A DNA stretch of 64,000 bases, taken from Fodinibius sp. Rm-B-1B1-1. GTDB taxonomy: Bacteria > Bacteroidota > Rhodothermia > Balneolales > Balneolaceae. The notes under the pieces are model-generated. The model did not search any database. It worked only from the letters and a program-made list of their open reading frames with translations, and had not been told where the DNA came from. The stretch is from positions 86,220 to 150,219 of the forward strand of contig NZ_JBCFYD010000003.1 in the NCBI RefSeq assembly GCF_038594945.1, written 5' to 3'. Position 1 is the first letter of the stretch; the number at the start of each line of letters is the position of its first letter. Position numbers and translations under genes: made by a program. Positions 18,702-27,513 of this stretch are shown here, piece by piece.

Positions 18702-19541
18702 ATGACTTTTAACGAAAAACTTCTATCAACGGTAAAAAAGAATCGTTCTACCTTGTGTGTAGGTCTTGATCCCAATCTCGACCTCATGCCGGAACCTATT
18801 ATTTCCTCGGATCAACCTGCCCACCAAAAAGTAGAGCAGTTCCTCAAAAAAGTAATTAATGTAACGGCTGATTACTGTGCGGCCTACAAACCTAACTTAG
18901 GTTTTTTTGAGGCCTTGGGCCCTAACGGATGGGATACATTTGCTAATATTTTAGATCATATTCCAGAAGATAAAATCGTTATTGCTGATGCTAAACGCGG
19001 GGATATCAGTTCCACCGCTGAACACTATGCCAAAGCCTTTTTCAAACGCTTTGCAGTAGATGCAGTAACCCTGAACCCATTGATGGGTTTTGAAACGCTT
19101 GATCCCTTTCTGAATAATGCCACAAAAGGGGTTTACGTACTCACGCTTACCTCAAATATCGGTGCCAAAGATATTCTGCTAAAAAATTTATCGAATGGAA
19201 AAACTGTTTCCAGCTTCATAGCTAAAGAACTTCGTACAAAACAAAGAAACAGTAAAACAGCCATTGGAATGGTGGTTGGCGCAACAAAGGCAAACGAGCT
19301 GACCCCAGTTATCAACCAGTTTTCTGAATCACCACTACTTATTCCCGGGGTGGGTAAACAGGGGGGATCAATATCGGCACTAAATGAGGTGCTGGATCAG
19401 CATTCTGGAATTCCGCTTATCAACTCGAGCCGAAGCATTATTTATGCCGGAGGAGATTCTTCAAACTGGGCGACGGCTGTAGCCGAATCTGCACAACATA
19501 CAACTGCAAAATTAGCTCCAATTACTAAACGCTATGTCTAA
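18702..19541 (+). CDS. pyrF: Orotidine 5'-phosphate decarboxylase (type 2)
   Basis: The 279-residue enzyme makes UMP from OMP in pyrimidine synthesis. The catalytic motif ADAKRGDISSTAEHYAKAFF near residues 94-113 carries the Asp-Lys-Asp set, and LCVGLDPNLDLMP lies at the N-terminus. The PGVGKQGG phosphate-binding segment near 216 and SSRSIIYAG near 247 complete the barrel. The length and motifs are those of the longer type 2 (mycobacterial-like) PyrF. Its last 8 nt overlap the start of rnhA. Confidence 0.95.
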   Translation: MTFNEKLLSTVKKNRSTLCVGLDPNLDLMPEPIISSDQPAHQKVEQFLKKVINVTADYCAAYKPNLGFFEALGPNGWDTFANILDHIPEDKIVIADAKRGDISSTAEHYAKAFFKRFAVDAVTLNPLMGFETLDPFLNNATKGVYVLTLTSNIGAKDILLKNLSNGKTVSSFIAKELRTKQRNSKTAIGMVVGATKANELTPVINQFSESPLLIPGVGKQGGSISALNEVLDQHSGIPLINSSRSIIYAGGDSSNWATAVAESAQHTTAKLAPITKRYV

Positions 19542-19986
19542 CAAAAAGAGGAAAACGGTTATTGTATTCACAGATGGTGCCTGCAGCGGAAACCCTGGCC
19601 CGGGTGGATGGGGCGTACTCCTGCAATGGAACGGGGAAGAAAAGGAACTCACCGGCGGGGCCGACCATACCACAAATAACCGTATGGAGATGCGCGCCGT
19701 CATCGAAGCACTAAATGCTATTAACCAACCCTGCCATGTAAAAATCCACAGTGACAGTGCGCTTATTGTTAATGCTTTTAAGCAGGGCTGGATTGACAGT
19801 TGGCAAAAGCGTGGATGGAAAAAGGCGAATAAAAAACCGGTTGAAAATCAGGATTTATGGAAGGAGATGCTTGAAGCTATGAAACCTCATAAGGTTGAAT
19901 GGATTAAGGTCAAAGGTCATGCTGATAATGAACGCAATAATCGAGTAGATGCGTTAGCTGTGGCAGCTTCCAAGCGTTTTCAATAA
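19534..19986 (+). CDS. rnhA: Ribonuclease HI
   Basis: The 150-residue protein cleaves RNA in RNA:DNA hybrids. The four metal-binding acidic residues are visible: Asp in FTDGACSGNPGPGGWG, Glu in NNRMEMRAVIEAL, Asp in HSDSALIVNAF and Asp in NNRVDALA. The basic handle (WQKRGWKKANKKPVENQDLW) is also present, as in the E. coli enzyme. Its start overlaps the end of pyrF by 8 nt, indicating translational coupling. Confidence 0.97.
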   Translation: MSNKKRKTVIVFTDGACSGNPGPGGWGVLLQWNGEEKELTGGADHTTNNRMEMRAVIEALNAINQPCHVKIHSDSALIVNAFKQGWIDSWQKRGWKKANKKPVENQDLWKEMLEAMKPHKVEWIKVKGHADNERNNRVDALAVAASKRFQ

Positions 19987-19996
19987 CTGATCCCTA

Positions 19997-20036
19997 AAAA
20001 CATAACTATGTTTTTATCAAAAGATAGTTATGTTTT
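19997..20036 (+). terminator. AT-rich hairpin downstream of rnhA
   Basis: AAAACATAACTAT (19997-20009) and ATAGTTATGTTTT (20024-20036) are perfect 13-bp arms around a 14-nt loop. The stem is AT-rich and the 3' arm ends in TTTT, so it may act as a weak terminator. A second, related inverted repeat, ATGTTTT-TGAT-AAAACAT, follows at 20052-20069. Confidence 0.5.
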
Positions 20037-20165
20037 GTCTAAATCATGCGCATGTTTTTGATAAAACATAGGGATTGATGTGAAAAGCTATACTGTAAAA
20101 TGTGTGTAATCGCTGAGCTAATACCTTAGGTATAGCAATTTCAAAAAGGTTTTGGTAACCCCTCC

Positions 20166-21179
20166 TTACATATTCATTCTCTCCAGGGCCTTCAAGTTTG
20201 CAAAGGGCTTCATATTCATATCCGCATACATTTGGCGTTCGGCCATCATATAACCGGTGATAGCAATCATCGCAGCGTTATCAGTGCAGTAGGCTAACTT
20301 GGGGATGTACAATGTACACCCTGTTTGTTCAGCTAATTCAGTAGCTTTTCTGCGCAGCATGGAGTTTGCAGATACCCCTCCTGCAAGAGCTATAGTGCTC
20401 ACTTTTGTATGCTCAATGGCATTACGCAACTTTTTCACAAGAACTTCAGTAATGGCATACGAAACGCTGGCACAAATATCATCCACATGATCTTCCAGAA
20501 ATTGCTCCCGATTATCCTGCTCCTCAAGAAAGTATTTCACTGCGGTCTTTAATCCCGAAAAACTAAACTCAAAATCGTTGTCCAGCATTGCCTGCGGAAA
20601 GTCATGAAAATCAGGATCTCCCTGCTTCGATCGCTCATCAATAACCGGACCTGCGGGATATGGTAGACCTAATATTTTCCCAATTTTATCAAAGGCTTCT
20701 CCGGCCGCATCGTCACGGGTTTGTCCCAATAATGTATGCTCAAAAGCCCCCGTAACATGAACTAACTGTGTATGTCCACCAGAAACCGTAAGCGACACAA
20801 ACGGATATTCCGGCTGATTATCAATGAAATTAGCATAGATATGTGCATCCATATGATTGACTCCTACAAGTGGAATATTTCGGGAAAGAGACAATCCTTT
20901 GGCAAAACAAAGTCCTACCAGCAGCGACCCCATCAGCCCAGGCCCTTGTGTTACGGCTACGGCATCAATAGCGTCCAGTGAAGTATCAGCTTCATCCAGC
21001 GATTGCTGCACTGTACGCCAAATCGTTTTATGATGAGCTCGGGAAGCCAACTCGGGCACGACTCCTCCATACTGCTCATGCACTGCTTGCGAAGCTATAA
21101 TATTTGACTGCAAGCCACCATCTGTATAAACAGCCGCCGCCGTTTCATCACATGATGACTCTATACCTAAGATATTCAT
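20166..21179 (-). CDS. tsaD: tRNA N6-adenosine threonylcarbamoyltransferase
   Basis: The 337-residue protein transfers the threonylcarbamoyl group to A37 of ANN-decoding tRNAs together with TsaB and TsaE. The ASKHA-fold signature GIESSCDETAAAVY is at the N-terminus. The metal-binding HMDAH follows in VGVNHMDAHIYANF near residue 110, then VSGGHTQLV and LAGGVSANSMLR. The length is typical. TsaB and TsaE are not nearby. It stands alone on the minus strand. Confidence 0.97.
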   Translation of the reverse strand: MNILGIESSCDETAAAVYTDGGLQSNIIASQAVHEQYGGVVPELASRAHHKTIWRTVQQSLDEADTSLDAIDAVAVTQGPGLMGSLLVGLCFAKGLSLSRNIPLVGVNHMDAHIYANFIDNQPEYPFVSLTVSGGHTQLVHVTGAFEHTLLGQTRDDAAGEAFDKIGKILGLPYPAGPVIDERSKQGDPDFHDFPQAMLDNDFEFSFSGLKTAVKYFLEEQDNREQFLEDHVDDICASVSYAITEVLVKKLRNAIEHTKVSTIALAGGVSANSMLRRKATELAEQTGCTLYIPKLAYCTDNAAMIAITGYMMAERQMYADMNMKPFANLKALERMNM

Positions 21180-21221
21180 GAGATACTTTCTAAAATCTAA
21201 ATGACTTTTGAAGGGTTTACA

Positions 21222-21246
21222 GATCCTGAAACAAGTTCAGGATGAC
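21222..21246. repeat. REP-like palindrome, copy 1
   Basis: ATCCTGAA (21223-21230) and TTCAGGAT (21236-21243) flank loop ACAAG and are followed by GAC. The reverse complement matches the copy at 26864 at all but two paired bases. It lies in the 113-nt gap between nadA and tsaD. Confidence 0.75.
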
Positions 21247-21292
21247 ATGCAGTTTTCAAGAGTCTATCAAAAATTAAAACAATTGTAATGTT

Positions 21293-22234
21293 TTAGGCGA
21301 TGCTCAACATTCGTTCGATTGGCAAATGGGCCCGCTCGGCCAATTCAGCATCTACTTTCACCTCATACTGCTCGTATTTCAAGGCATCATACAACTTCTC
21401 GAGATTGATCATTTTCATGTATTCACAAACTGCATTTTCATTCGCCGGGTAAAACTTCTTACCTGGATTTTCTTTTCGCATGCGATGCAATATGCCGGTC
21501 TCCGTAGCCACTACAAATTCTTCGGCATCCGATTCTTGCGCTTGCTCTAACATACCACTGGTGGAGTGAATATGACCGTCTTTACAATCAAAATACATGG
21601 CCGATTTCATCATACAAGAGGTTGAGCAACCACATTCGGGATGTATCAAAATTTCAGCATCGGGATATTCTTCCTGTTTTTCGGCTAAATTAACTTCTCC
21701 AATTTTTTCGTGCACATGACACGCACCGTCCCATATATTAAGCTCGCGTCCGGTAACCATCTCTACATAGGATCCCAAAAACTTATCCGGTAAAAACAGA
21801 ATTTCTTTATCCTCGGGAATCGACTCCACAATATCTACGGCATTCGAAGAGGTACAGCAATAATCACACTCGGCTTTAATAGCTGCTGTCGTATTAATGT
21901 AGGTAACTACTACTGCATCAGGATGCTCTGTTTTCCACTCCCGAAGCTGTTCAACGGTAATACTGTCGGCCAATGAACAACCGGCATCTAAATCAGGAAT
22001 AAGCACCGTTTTATCCGGCGAAATAATCGACGCTGTCTCCGCCATAAAGTGTACGCCACAAAAAACGATCATCTCGGCATCCGTTTCGGCCGCCTGGTGC
22101 GAAAGACCAAGAGAATCACCCAAATAATCAGCAATATCCTGCACCTCAGGCACCATGTAATTATGTCCTAAGATGACCGCATTCTTTTCTTCTTTTAGTT
22201 TCTTAATCCCATCAACAAGTTCCTGGGTCTTCAT
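21293..22234 (-). CDS. nadA: Quinolinate synthase
   Basis: The 313-residue Fe-S enzyme condenses iminoaspartate with dihydroxyacetone phosphate to quinolinate. ILGHNYMVPEVQDIADYLGD near residue 21 and DLDAGCSLADS near 81 are NadA motifs. Cysteines in the CDYCCTSSNA, HPECGCSTSC and NAVCEYMK segments include the three ligands of the [4Fe-4S] cluster. It is the last gene of nadB-nadC-nadA on the minus strand, 21 nt after nadC. Confidence 0.96.
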   Translation of the reverse strand: MKTQELVDGIKKLKEEKNAVILGHNYMVPEVQDIADYLGDSLGLSHQAAETDAEMIVFCGVHFMAETASIISPDKTVLIPDLDAGCSLADSITVEQLREWKTEHPDAVVVTYINTTAAIKAECDYCCTSSNAVDIVESIPEDKEILFLPDKFLGSYVEMVTGRELNIWDGACHVHEKIGEVNLAEKQEEYPDAEILIHPECGCSTSCMMKSAMYFDCKDGHIHSTSGMLEQAQESDAEEFVVATETGILHRMRKENPGKKFYPANENAVCEYMKMINLEKLYDALKYEQYEVKVDAELAERAHLPIERMLSIA

Positions 22235-22255
22235 AATTGTTATTGAATTCTACTT

Positions 22256-23125
22256 CTAATGATTATTGATATACGTTAAACGCTGACTAATATCGAACGC
22301 TTTCACCGAATGTGTTAGCGCTCCAATGGAAATATAATCCACACCAGTCGCAGCAATTTCTTTCACAGTATCAAGTGTTACATTGCCCGATGCTTCAGTA
22401 TGAGCTCTCGAACCAATAATTTCCACGGCTTTGTTCATCTGCTCAATACTCATATTATCAAGCATAATGACATCGGCCCCAGCGGCAAGCGCTTCTCTTA
22501 CCTGATCTAAAGTCACAGTCTCTACCTCAACTTGAATCTCAGGACTGGAGTTTCTAATCTTCTGAACTGCTTCTGTGATATTCCCTGCTGCCACAATATG
22601 ATTATCTTTAACCATAGCCATATCGTAGAGTCCCATGCGGTGATTCGTTCCGCCACCGGCCTGTACGGCATATTTATCTAACTGCCGAAAGCCCGGAACC
22701 GTTTTTCGAGTATCTAAAATTTCTACAGAATATTCATCAACAGCATCTACAAACTTTTGTGTCATAGTAGCAATTCCAGACATTCGCTGAGCTATATTCA
22801 AGGCAATCCGCTCGGCGGTCAAAAGTGCTCGGGCTCTTCCTTTTAGAGTAACGATTTCAGTACCTTCGTCTACTATAGTTCCATCTTCAACATTCGGTTC
22901 CCAGACTACTAAAGGATCCAAATATTCAAACACTTGCTTTGCAACATCGAGTCCTGCTACAATCCCCTGCTCTTTTGCCACCCAAACGGCACGTGCCTGC
23001 TGCGTTTTATCAACAATAGCATTTGTAGTTACATCGCCGGATTGTACATCCTCATCAAAAGCACGATCAATCAGTGCTTCAACAACTACATTATCAACTG
23101 TTATAGAATCTAAGTTATTCGTCAT
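22256..23125 (-). CDS. nadC: Nicotinate-nucleotide diphosphorylase (quinolinate phosphoribosyltransferase)
   Basis: The 289-residue enzyme converts quinolinate and PRPP to nicotinate mononucleotide and CO2. Family motifs are GDVTTNAIV near residue 24, ILDTRKTVPGFRQLDKYAV near 137, the GGGTNHRMGLYDMAMVKDNH segment near 157, and DVIMLDNMS near 216. It overlaps the end of nadB by 4 nt (ATGA type), so translation is coupled. It is the middle gene of the de novo NAD operon. Confidence 0.97.
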   Translation of the reverse strand: MTNNLDSITVDNVVVEALIDRAFDEDVQSGDVTTNAIVDKTQQARAVWVAKEQGIVAGLDVAKQVFEYLDPLVVWEPNVEDGTIVDEGTEIVTLKGRARALLTAERIALNIAQRMSGIATMTQKFVDAVDEYSVEILDTRKTVPGFRQLDKYAVQAGGGTNHRMGLYDMAMVKDNHIVAAGNITEAVQKIRNSSPEIQVEVETVTLDQVREALAAGADVIMLDNMSIEQMNKAVEIIGSRAHTEASGNVTLDTVKEIAATGVDYISIGALTHSVKAFDISQRLTYINNH

Positions 23126-24684
23126 ACTGATAAAACCTTAAAACGTTCTCTATAAAATGTATTGTGATTACTTTGAGGATCCAATTCAGGATAGTCGGTG
23201 CGTGTATGCACCCCACGGCTTTCTTCACGCTGCAGGGCTGACATTGTTATAAATTTTGCAATCTGTAACATTCCTTGCGAACGCAAAGTGTAATATTCAT
23301 TTTTGCTCGATGGTAAATTCATCTGCAATTGATCGAACACATCATAAGCCTCTTCCAAACCTTTTTTATGGCGTTGGATTCCTACATGCTTACTCAATAT
23401 GTTGGAAACGTTCTGTTGTAACTCAGAAAAAAGTGGCTCCAACTCTTTGTTTACTTCAAAACCACCTGGAACAGAAGTCACGGTGACAGTCCGATCATTT
23501 GTAACTGCGTGATCGATCGCTCGTTTACTAAACACCAAACATTCGAGCAACGAATTGCTTGCCAATCGATTAGCCCCATGGACTCCTGTTGCAGCCACTT
23601 CACCACAGGCATAAAGTCCCGTTACGGATGTTTGCCCATCTAAATCAGTAGCAATACCGCCAATACAATAATGGGCAGATGGAGCAACCGGAATACCTTC
23701 ACATGTTATATCAACTCCTTGATCTTCAATTCGCTGCATTAAAGAAGGAAAATGATTTCGCAATTTATCAACATCCAAATGACGAACATCCAGATACACA
23801 AATTGGGATTTATGCTCTTGGATCTGTCTGAATATTTCTTGGGAAACGATATCTCTCGGGGCCAGTTCTTTTTGGGGATGATCATTCATAAACCGTTCAC
23901 CGGCTTCATTATACAAACGAGCTCCTTCCCCACGGACGGCTTCACTAATCAAAAAGGTAGTCCCATCTTCGGCGTAAAAAACAGTAGGATGAAATTGGAT
24001 AAATTCTAAGTCCTTAAGCTCGGCACCCACATTGTATCCCAGCCACAGTCCATCACCGGTTGAGGTGTGTGGATTGGTACTGCGCTGATATAGTCTCGAA
24101 TATCCGCCGGTTGCTAAAATAGTTATGGGACTTTGCAACGTCAGCAATTTTTCATCCTGATAACAATAGGCCTTAGCTCCAAAACACCCATCCTCATTAA
24201 TCATTAACGCATAAACAAAAGTGCTCTCAATAATTTCGATATTAGGTTGGTTGATAACCTGAGCCATCAAGAAATCAATCAATGCTTTTCCGGTAGCCGC
24301 TCCATTGGCATGTAACACACGCCGATTGGAGTGTCCTCCTTCCAGACCGAGTTCAAGCTTACCATTTGAGCTATCAAACGCCATTCCTCTATCAATTAAC
24401 TCTCGAACCCTTTCTGATCCCTCTTTAACTATAATTTCGACCGCTTGCTCATCACAATATCCGCGGCCGGCATCAAGAGTATCCTGTTGGTGACTTTCAA
24501 AACTGTCGTTGGCATCACATACAGCTGCAATGCCACCTTGGGCCCAGTAACTGCTACTGGCTTTAAGACTGGATTTGGTAACAAGAATAACTTCACCAAA
24601 TTGACTGGCATGTAGTGCTGCATTTAAACCGGCAGCACCACTTCCAATAATTAGAAAATCTGTTGTAAAGATATTGCTGTTCAC
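23122..24684 (-). CDS. nadB: L-aspartate oxidase
   Basis: The 520-residue flavoprotein oxidises L-aspartate to iminoaspartate, the first step of de novo NAD synthesis. FAD binding is shown by FLIIGSGAAGLNAALHA near residue 10, SSYWAQGGIAAV near 46 and YACGEVAATGVHGANRLASN near 354. The catalytic Arg-containing EAVRGEGARLYN segment is near 252. The C-terminal helical domain ends with the R..SRGVH.R.DYP motif of the succinate dehydrogenase/NadB family. A GTG start is used. It is the first gene of nadB-nadC-nadA. Confidence 0.97.
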   Translation of the reverse strand: MNSNIFTTDFLIIGSGAAGLNAALHASQFGEVILVTKSSLKASSSYWAQGGIAAVCDANDSFESHQQDTLDAGRGYCDEQAVEIIVKEGSERVRELIDRGMAFDSSNGKLELGLEGGHSNRRVLHANGAATGKALIDFLMAQVINQPNIEIIESTFVYALMINEDGCFGAKAYCYQDEKLLTLQSPITILATGGYSRLYQRSTNPHTSTGDGLWLGYNVGAELKDLEFIQFHPTVFYAEDGTTFLISEAVRGEGARLYNEAGERFMNDHPQKELAPRDIVSQEIFRQIQEHKSQFVYLDVRHLDVDKLRNHFPSLMQRIEDQGVDITCEGIPVAPSAHYCIGGIATDLDGQTSVTGLYACGEVAATGVHGANRLASNSLLECLVFSKRAIDHAVTNDRTVTVTSVPGGFEVNKELEPLFSELQQNVSNILSKHVGIQRHKKGLEEAYDVFDQLQMNLPSSKNEYYTLRSQGMLQIAKFITMSALQREESRGVHTRTDYPELDPQSNHNTFYRERFKVLSV

Positions 24685-24768
24685 TTCTGAGGTATCACTA
24701 AATTTCCTTCCAAATATAAGGCTTTGAAATCAGCTCCCCTAACTTCTGTTTTAAGACATGGACTAAAT

Positions 24769-24802
24769 AAAAAAGCCCCTCACCACATGGTGAGAGGCTT
24801 TT
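24769..24802 (-). terminator. Rho-independent terminator of dnaK
   Basis: On the minus strand AAAAGCCTCTCACCA pairs with TGGTGAGGGGCTTTT (one G.T), followed by TTATTT. It lies directly behind the dnaK stop. Confidence 0.9.
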
Positions 24803-24823
24803 AACTGTCATTAAGGTCTGCTG

Positions 24824-26800
24824 TTATTCTTTGTCGTCTTCATCGACAACTTCAAAATCAGCATCAACGGCATCGTCTTCATCACCGCCGCCTTGATCAG
24901 CTTCAGCTCCCTGGGCTCCGTTTGGAGCACCTGCTCCGGCAGCAGCACCTGCTGCGGCACCGGGTCCAGCGCCTGCACCTGGCTGACCTTGTCCTTGAGC
25001 AGCTGACTGATAAATCTCTTGTGAAGCTTCTGACCATGCATTATTCAATTCTTCCATGGCATCGTCGAGTTCATCCACTTTTTCTTGATCGTGGAGCTCT
25101 TTCACTTTCTCAAGTGCAGCTTCGATCTTCTCTTTATTTTCATCAGAGATTTTATCTTCATGCTCATCAAGTTGCTTTCGTGTAGAGAACACAAGACTGT
25201 CGGCCTTGTTGAGTTTCTCGGCACGCTCGCGGATGCGTTCATCCTCTTCAGCATGCTCTTCGGCCGCTTCCTTCATTTTCTCGATCTCTTCTTCGGATAA
25301 TCCGGAAGAAGATTCAATGCGAATGCTCTGTTCTTTGCCAGTACCTTTATCTTTGGCACTTACATTGAGCACACCGTCAGCATCAATATCGAACTTAACC
25401 TCAATTTGGGGAACGCCACGTGGTGCCGGTGGAATTCCGTCTAAGTGGAATCGTCCAAGCGTTCGGTTATCCTGCGCTTTGGCACGCTCACCCTGCAGCA
25501 CGTGAATTTCTACGCTGGTTTGATTGTCAGCAGCAGTAGAGAATGTTTCCGTCTTGCTGGTTGGGATGGTCGTGTTTGCTTCGATAAGCTGCGTAGATAC
25601 ACCGCCGAGCGTTTCAATACCAAGCGACAATGGTGTAACATCAAGTAGTACAACGTCATCTACATCACCAGACATTACACCACCTTGGATAGCAGCACCC
25701 ACGGCAACAACCTCATCAGGGTTTACGCCCTTGCTTGGATCTTTGCCAAAGAAATCTTTAACAACTTCCTGAATCTTTGGAATTCGGGTAGAACCACCGA
25801 CCAATATAACCTGATCAATATCACTCTTACTCAAGTCGGCATCGCCTAACGCCTTCTTGCAAGGATCCATTGTCTTCTGAACCAAGTCGTCGATCATTTT
25901 TTCAAACTCTGATCGAGTAATATCTATATTCAGGTGCTTAGGTCCTGAATCCGTAGCGGTAACAAACGGTAAGTTCACATTCGTTTTTTGTGAGCTGGAA
26001 AGCTCAATTTTTGCTTTCTCAGCAGCATCTTTTAGGCGCTGCATTGCCATTGGGTCTTCGCGCAGATCAATACCTTCATCTTTCTTAAACTCTTTGGCCA
26101 AATGATCGATCAGACGAGAGTCGAAGTCGTCCCCACCAAGGTGTGTATCACCGCTGGTAGATTTCACTTCAAACACCCCGTCGCCAAGCTCAAGGATGGA
26201 AATATCAAACGTACCACCACCTAAGTCATAAACGGCAATCGTTTGATCTTGATCTTTCTTGTCAAGACCGTAAGCCAGCGAAGCAGCAGTAGGCTCATTA
26301 ATAATTCGTTTTACATCAAGACCGGCAATTTCACCTGCTTCCTGCGTAGCCTTACGCTGCGCATCATTAAAATAAGCAGGAACCGTAATTACGGCTTCCG
26401 TAACTTTTTCACCGAGATACTCTTCTGCAGTTTGCTTCATCTTTTGAAGCACCATAGCAGAAATTTCCTGCGGAGCATACTTACGATCTTCAATCTGAAC
26501 GCGCGCAGTATCATCATCGCCTTTAACGATTTTGTAAGAGGCCTGCTTAGATTCTTCTTTTACCTCATCAAAGAAGCGCCCCATAAAACGTTTAATTGAA
26601 GAAATCGTTTTCTCCGGATTCGTAATTGCCTGTCGTTTGGCAGGTGCGCCAACAAGACGTTCACCGTCTTTGGAGAAAGCCACAACCGATGGGGTTGTGC
26701 GTCCGCCTTCTGAGTTTTGAATCACAGTAGGCTCACTTCCCTCCATTACAGCAACGCAGGAGTTGGTCGTACCTAAGTCAATTCCAATAATCTTTCCCAT
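24824..26800 (-). CDS. dnaK: Chaperone DnaK (Hsp70)
   Basis: The 658-residue Hsp70 chaperone has the ATPase domain ([17 protein letters not shown] at the start, [11 protein letters not shown] near 172, [14 protein letters not shown] near 338). The substrate-binding domain includes [14 protein letters not shown] near 393, and a helical lid follows. A Gly/Ala/Gln-rich linker of about 40 residues precedes the acidic end [11 protein letters not shown]. No CIRCE element is visible upstream and neither dnaJ nor grpE is adjacent, so regulation is probably by an alternative sigma factor or unknown means. hsp20 lies upstream, separated by REP-like repeats. Confidence 0.98.
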   Translation of the reverse strand: MGKIIGIDLGTTNSCVAVMEGSEPTVIQNSEGGRTTPSVVAFSKDGERLVGAPAKRQAITNPEKTISSIKRFMGRFFDEVKEESKQASYKIVKGDDDTARVQIEDRKYAPQEISAMVLQKMKQTAEEYLGEKVTEAVITVPAYFNDAQRKATQEAGEIAGLDVKRIINEPTAASLAYGLDKKDQDQTIAVYDLGGGTFDISILELGDGVFEVKSTSGDTHLGGDDFDSRLIDHLAKEFKKDEGIDLREDPMAMQRLKDAAEKAKIELSSSQKTNVNLPFVTATDSGPKHLNIDITRSEFEKMIDDLVQKTMDPCKKALGDADLSKSDIDQVILVGGSTRIPKIQEVVKDFFGKDPSKGVNPDEVVAVGAAIQGGVMSGDVDDVVLLDVTPLSLGIETLGGVSTQLIEANTTIPTSKTETFSTAADNQTSVEIHVLQGERAKAQDNRTLGRFHLDGIPPAPRGVPQIEVKFDIDADGVLNVSAKDKGTGKEQSIRIESSSGLSEEEIEKMKEAAEEHAEEDERIRERAEKLNKADSLVFSTRKQLDEHEDKISDENKEKIEAALEKVKELHDQEKVDELDDAMEELNNAWSEASQEIYQSAAQGQGQPGAGAGPGAAAGAAAGAGAPNGAQGAEADQGGGDEDDAVDADFEVVDEDDKE

Positions 26801-26863
26801 AATAGTAGTTTATGATTTTTTGTTTTATTGTTAATTCTTTTTGCTCAAATTCTTGAACTTCAT

Positions 26864-26890
26864 GTCATCCCGAACTTGTTTCGGGATCTC
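26864..26890. repeat. REP-like palindrome, copy 2
   Basis: ATCCCGAA (26867-26874) and TTCGGGAT (26880-26887) flank loop CTTGT, preceded by GTC. It lies in the 149-nt gap between dnaK and hsp20 as one half of an inverted pair with copy 3. Confidence 0.75.
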
Positions 26891-26909
26891 ATTACGTTAT
26901 GTGCTCAGT

Positions 26910-26932
26910 GGCTGAAACAAGTTCAGCATGAC
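26910..26932. repeat. REP-like palindrome, copy 3
   Basis: GCTGAA (26911-26916) and TTCAGC (26922-26927) flank loop ACAAG and are followed by ATGAC. It is in inverted orientation to copy 2, 20 nt away. Confidence 0.7.
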
Positions 26933-26949
26933 ACTATTGTTTAAACTGT

Positions 26950-27375
26950 TTATTTGATCGGAATAGATTCTCCGTCATTGAGAACTTCCGACTTTGGCAT
27001 TGTAATTGATAAAACACCATTGCGGAATACCGCATCTATTTCAGCAGTATTCACATTTTGTGGCAGCGCAAACGAACGTGAAAACACACCCGTTGAACGC
27101 TCCTGTCGGCGATAAACTTCAGAATCATTCAATTCCTCGGCCCGTTCGCCCTTCACTGTTAACACATGCTCTTTAAGAGCAATATTAATTTCCTTTTTCG
27201 ACAAACCAGGTAAATCCAGTTTTATAATATAGGTTTCATCACTTTCCACAATATCGCAAGCCGGGGCAAAATCATGTCCGCGATCTTCGAGCGGTACAAT
27301 CCGCTCAACAAACTCTTGGATATCTTTACCCAGCTTGTTTAGCTGTTGTTCGATGTCAATCGTAAAATCATTCAT
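26950..27375 (-). CDS. Hsp20/alpha-crystallin small heat-shock protein
   Basis: From the ATG at 27375 the protein is 141 residues; a TTG 12 nt further upstream is the alternative start. The alpha-crystallin domain runs from about residue 37 (PACDIVESDETYIIKLDLPG) to the C-terminal strand pair. It includes the GVL motif (FRNGVLSITMPK), and a short IPIK tail serves as the IXI-type anchor. It forms oligomers that hold unfolding proteins for DnaK, which is the next gene downstream on the same strand, 149 nt away. Confidence 0.92.
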   Translation of the reverse strand: MNDFTIDIEQQLNKLGKDIQEFVERIVPLEDRGHDFAPACDIVESDETYIIKLDLPGLSKKEINIALKEHVLTVKGERAEELNDSEVYRRQERSTGVFSRSFALPQNVNTAEIDAVFRNGVLSITMPKSEVLNDGESIPIK

Positions 27376-27450
27376 GGATTTACCCAATTATTTCAAATTC
27401 ACTTTTATATGAGCAATCACAATGCCAACCTGTTTCGGGGGGATACTTTT

Positions 27451-27476
27451 ATGACGTATTGGCATTATTACGTCAT
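27451..27476. promoter_or_regulatory. Inverted repeat in the hsp20 upstream region
   Basis: ATGACGTA (27451-27458) and TACGTCAT (27469-27476) form perfect arms with a 10-nt spacer. A second pair, AATGCCAA (27421-27428) and TTGGCATT (27459-27466), interleaves with it. The site lies about 75-100 nt upstream of the hsp20 start and just downstream of aroA, so it could be an operator or part of an aroA 3' structure. There is no T-run on either strand. Confidence 0.4.
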
Positions 27477-27513
27477 GAATAAAAATGAATTGTCAGATTT
27501 GCGGAATGGAAGA

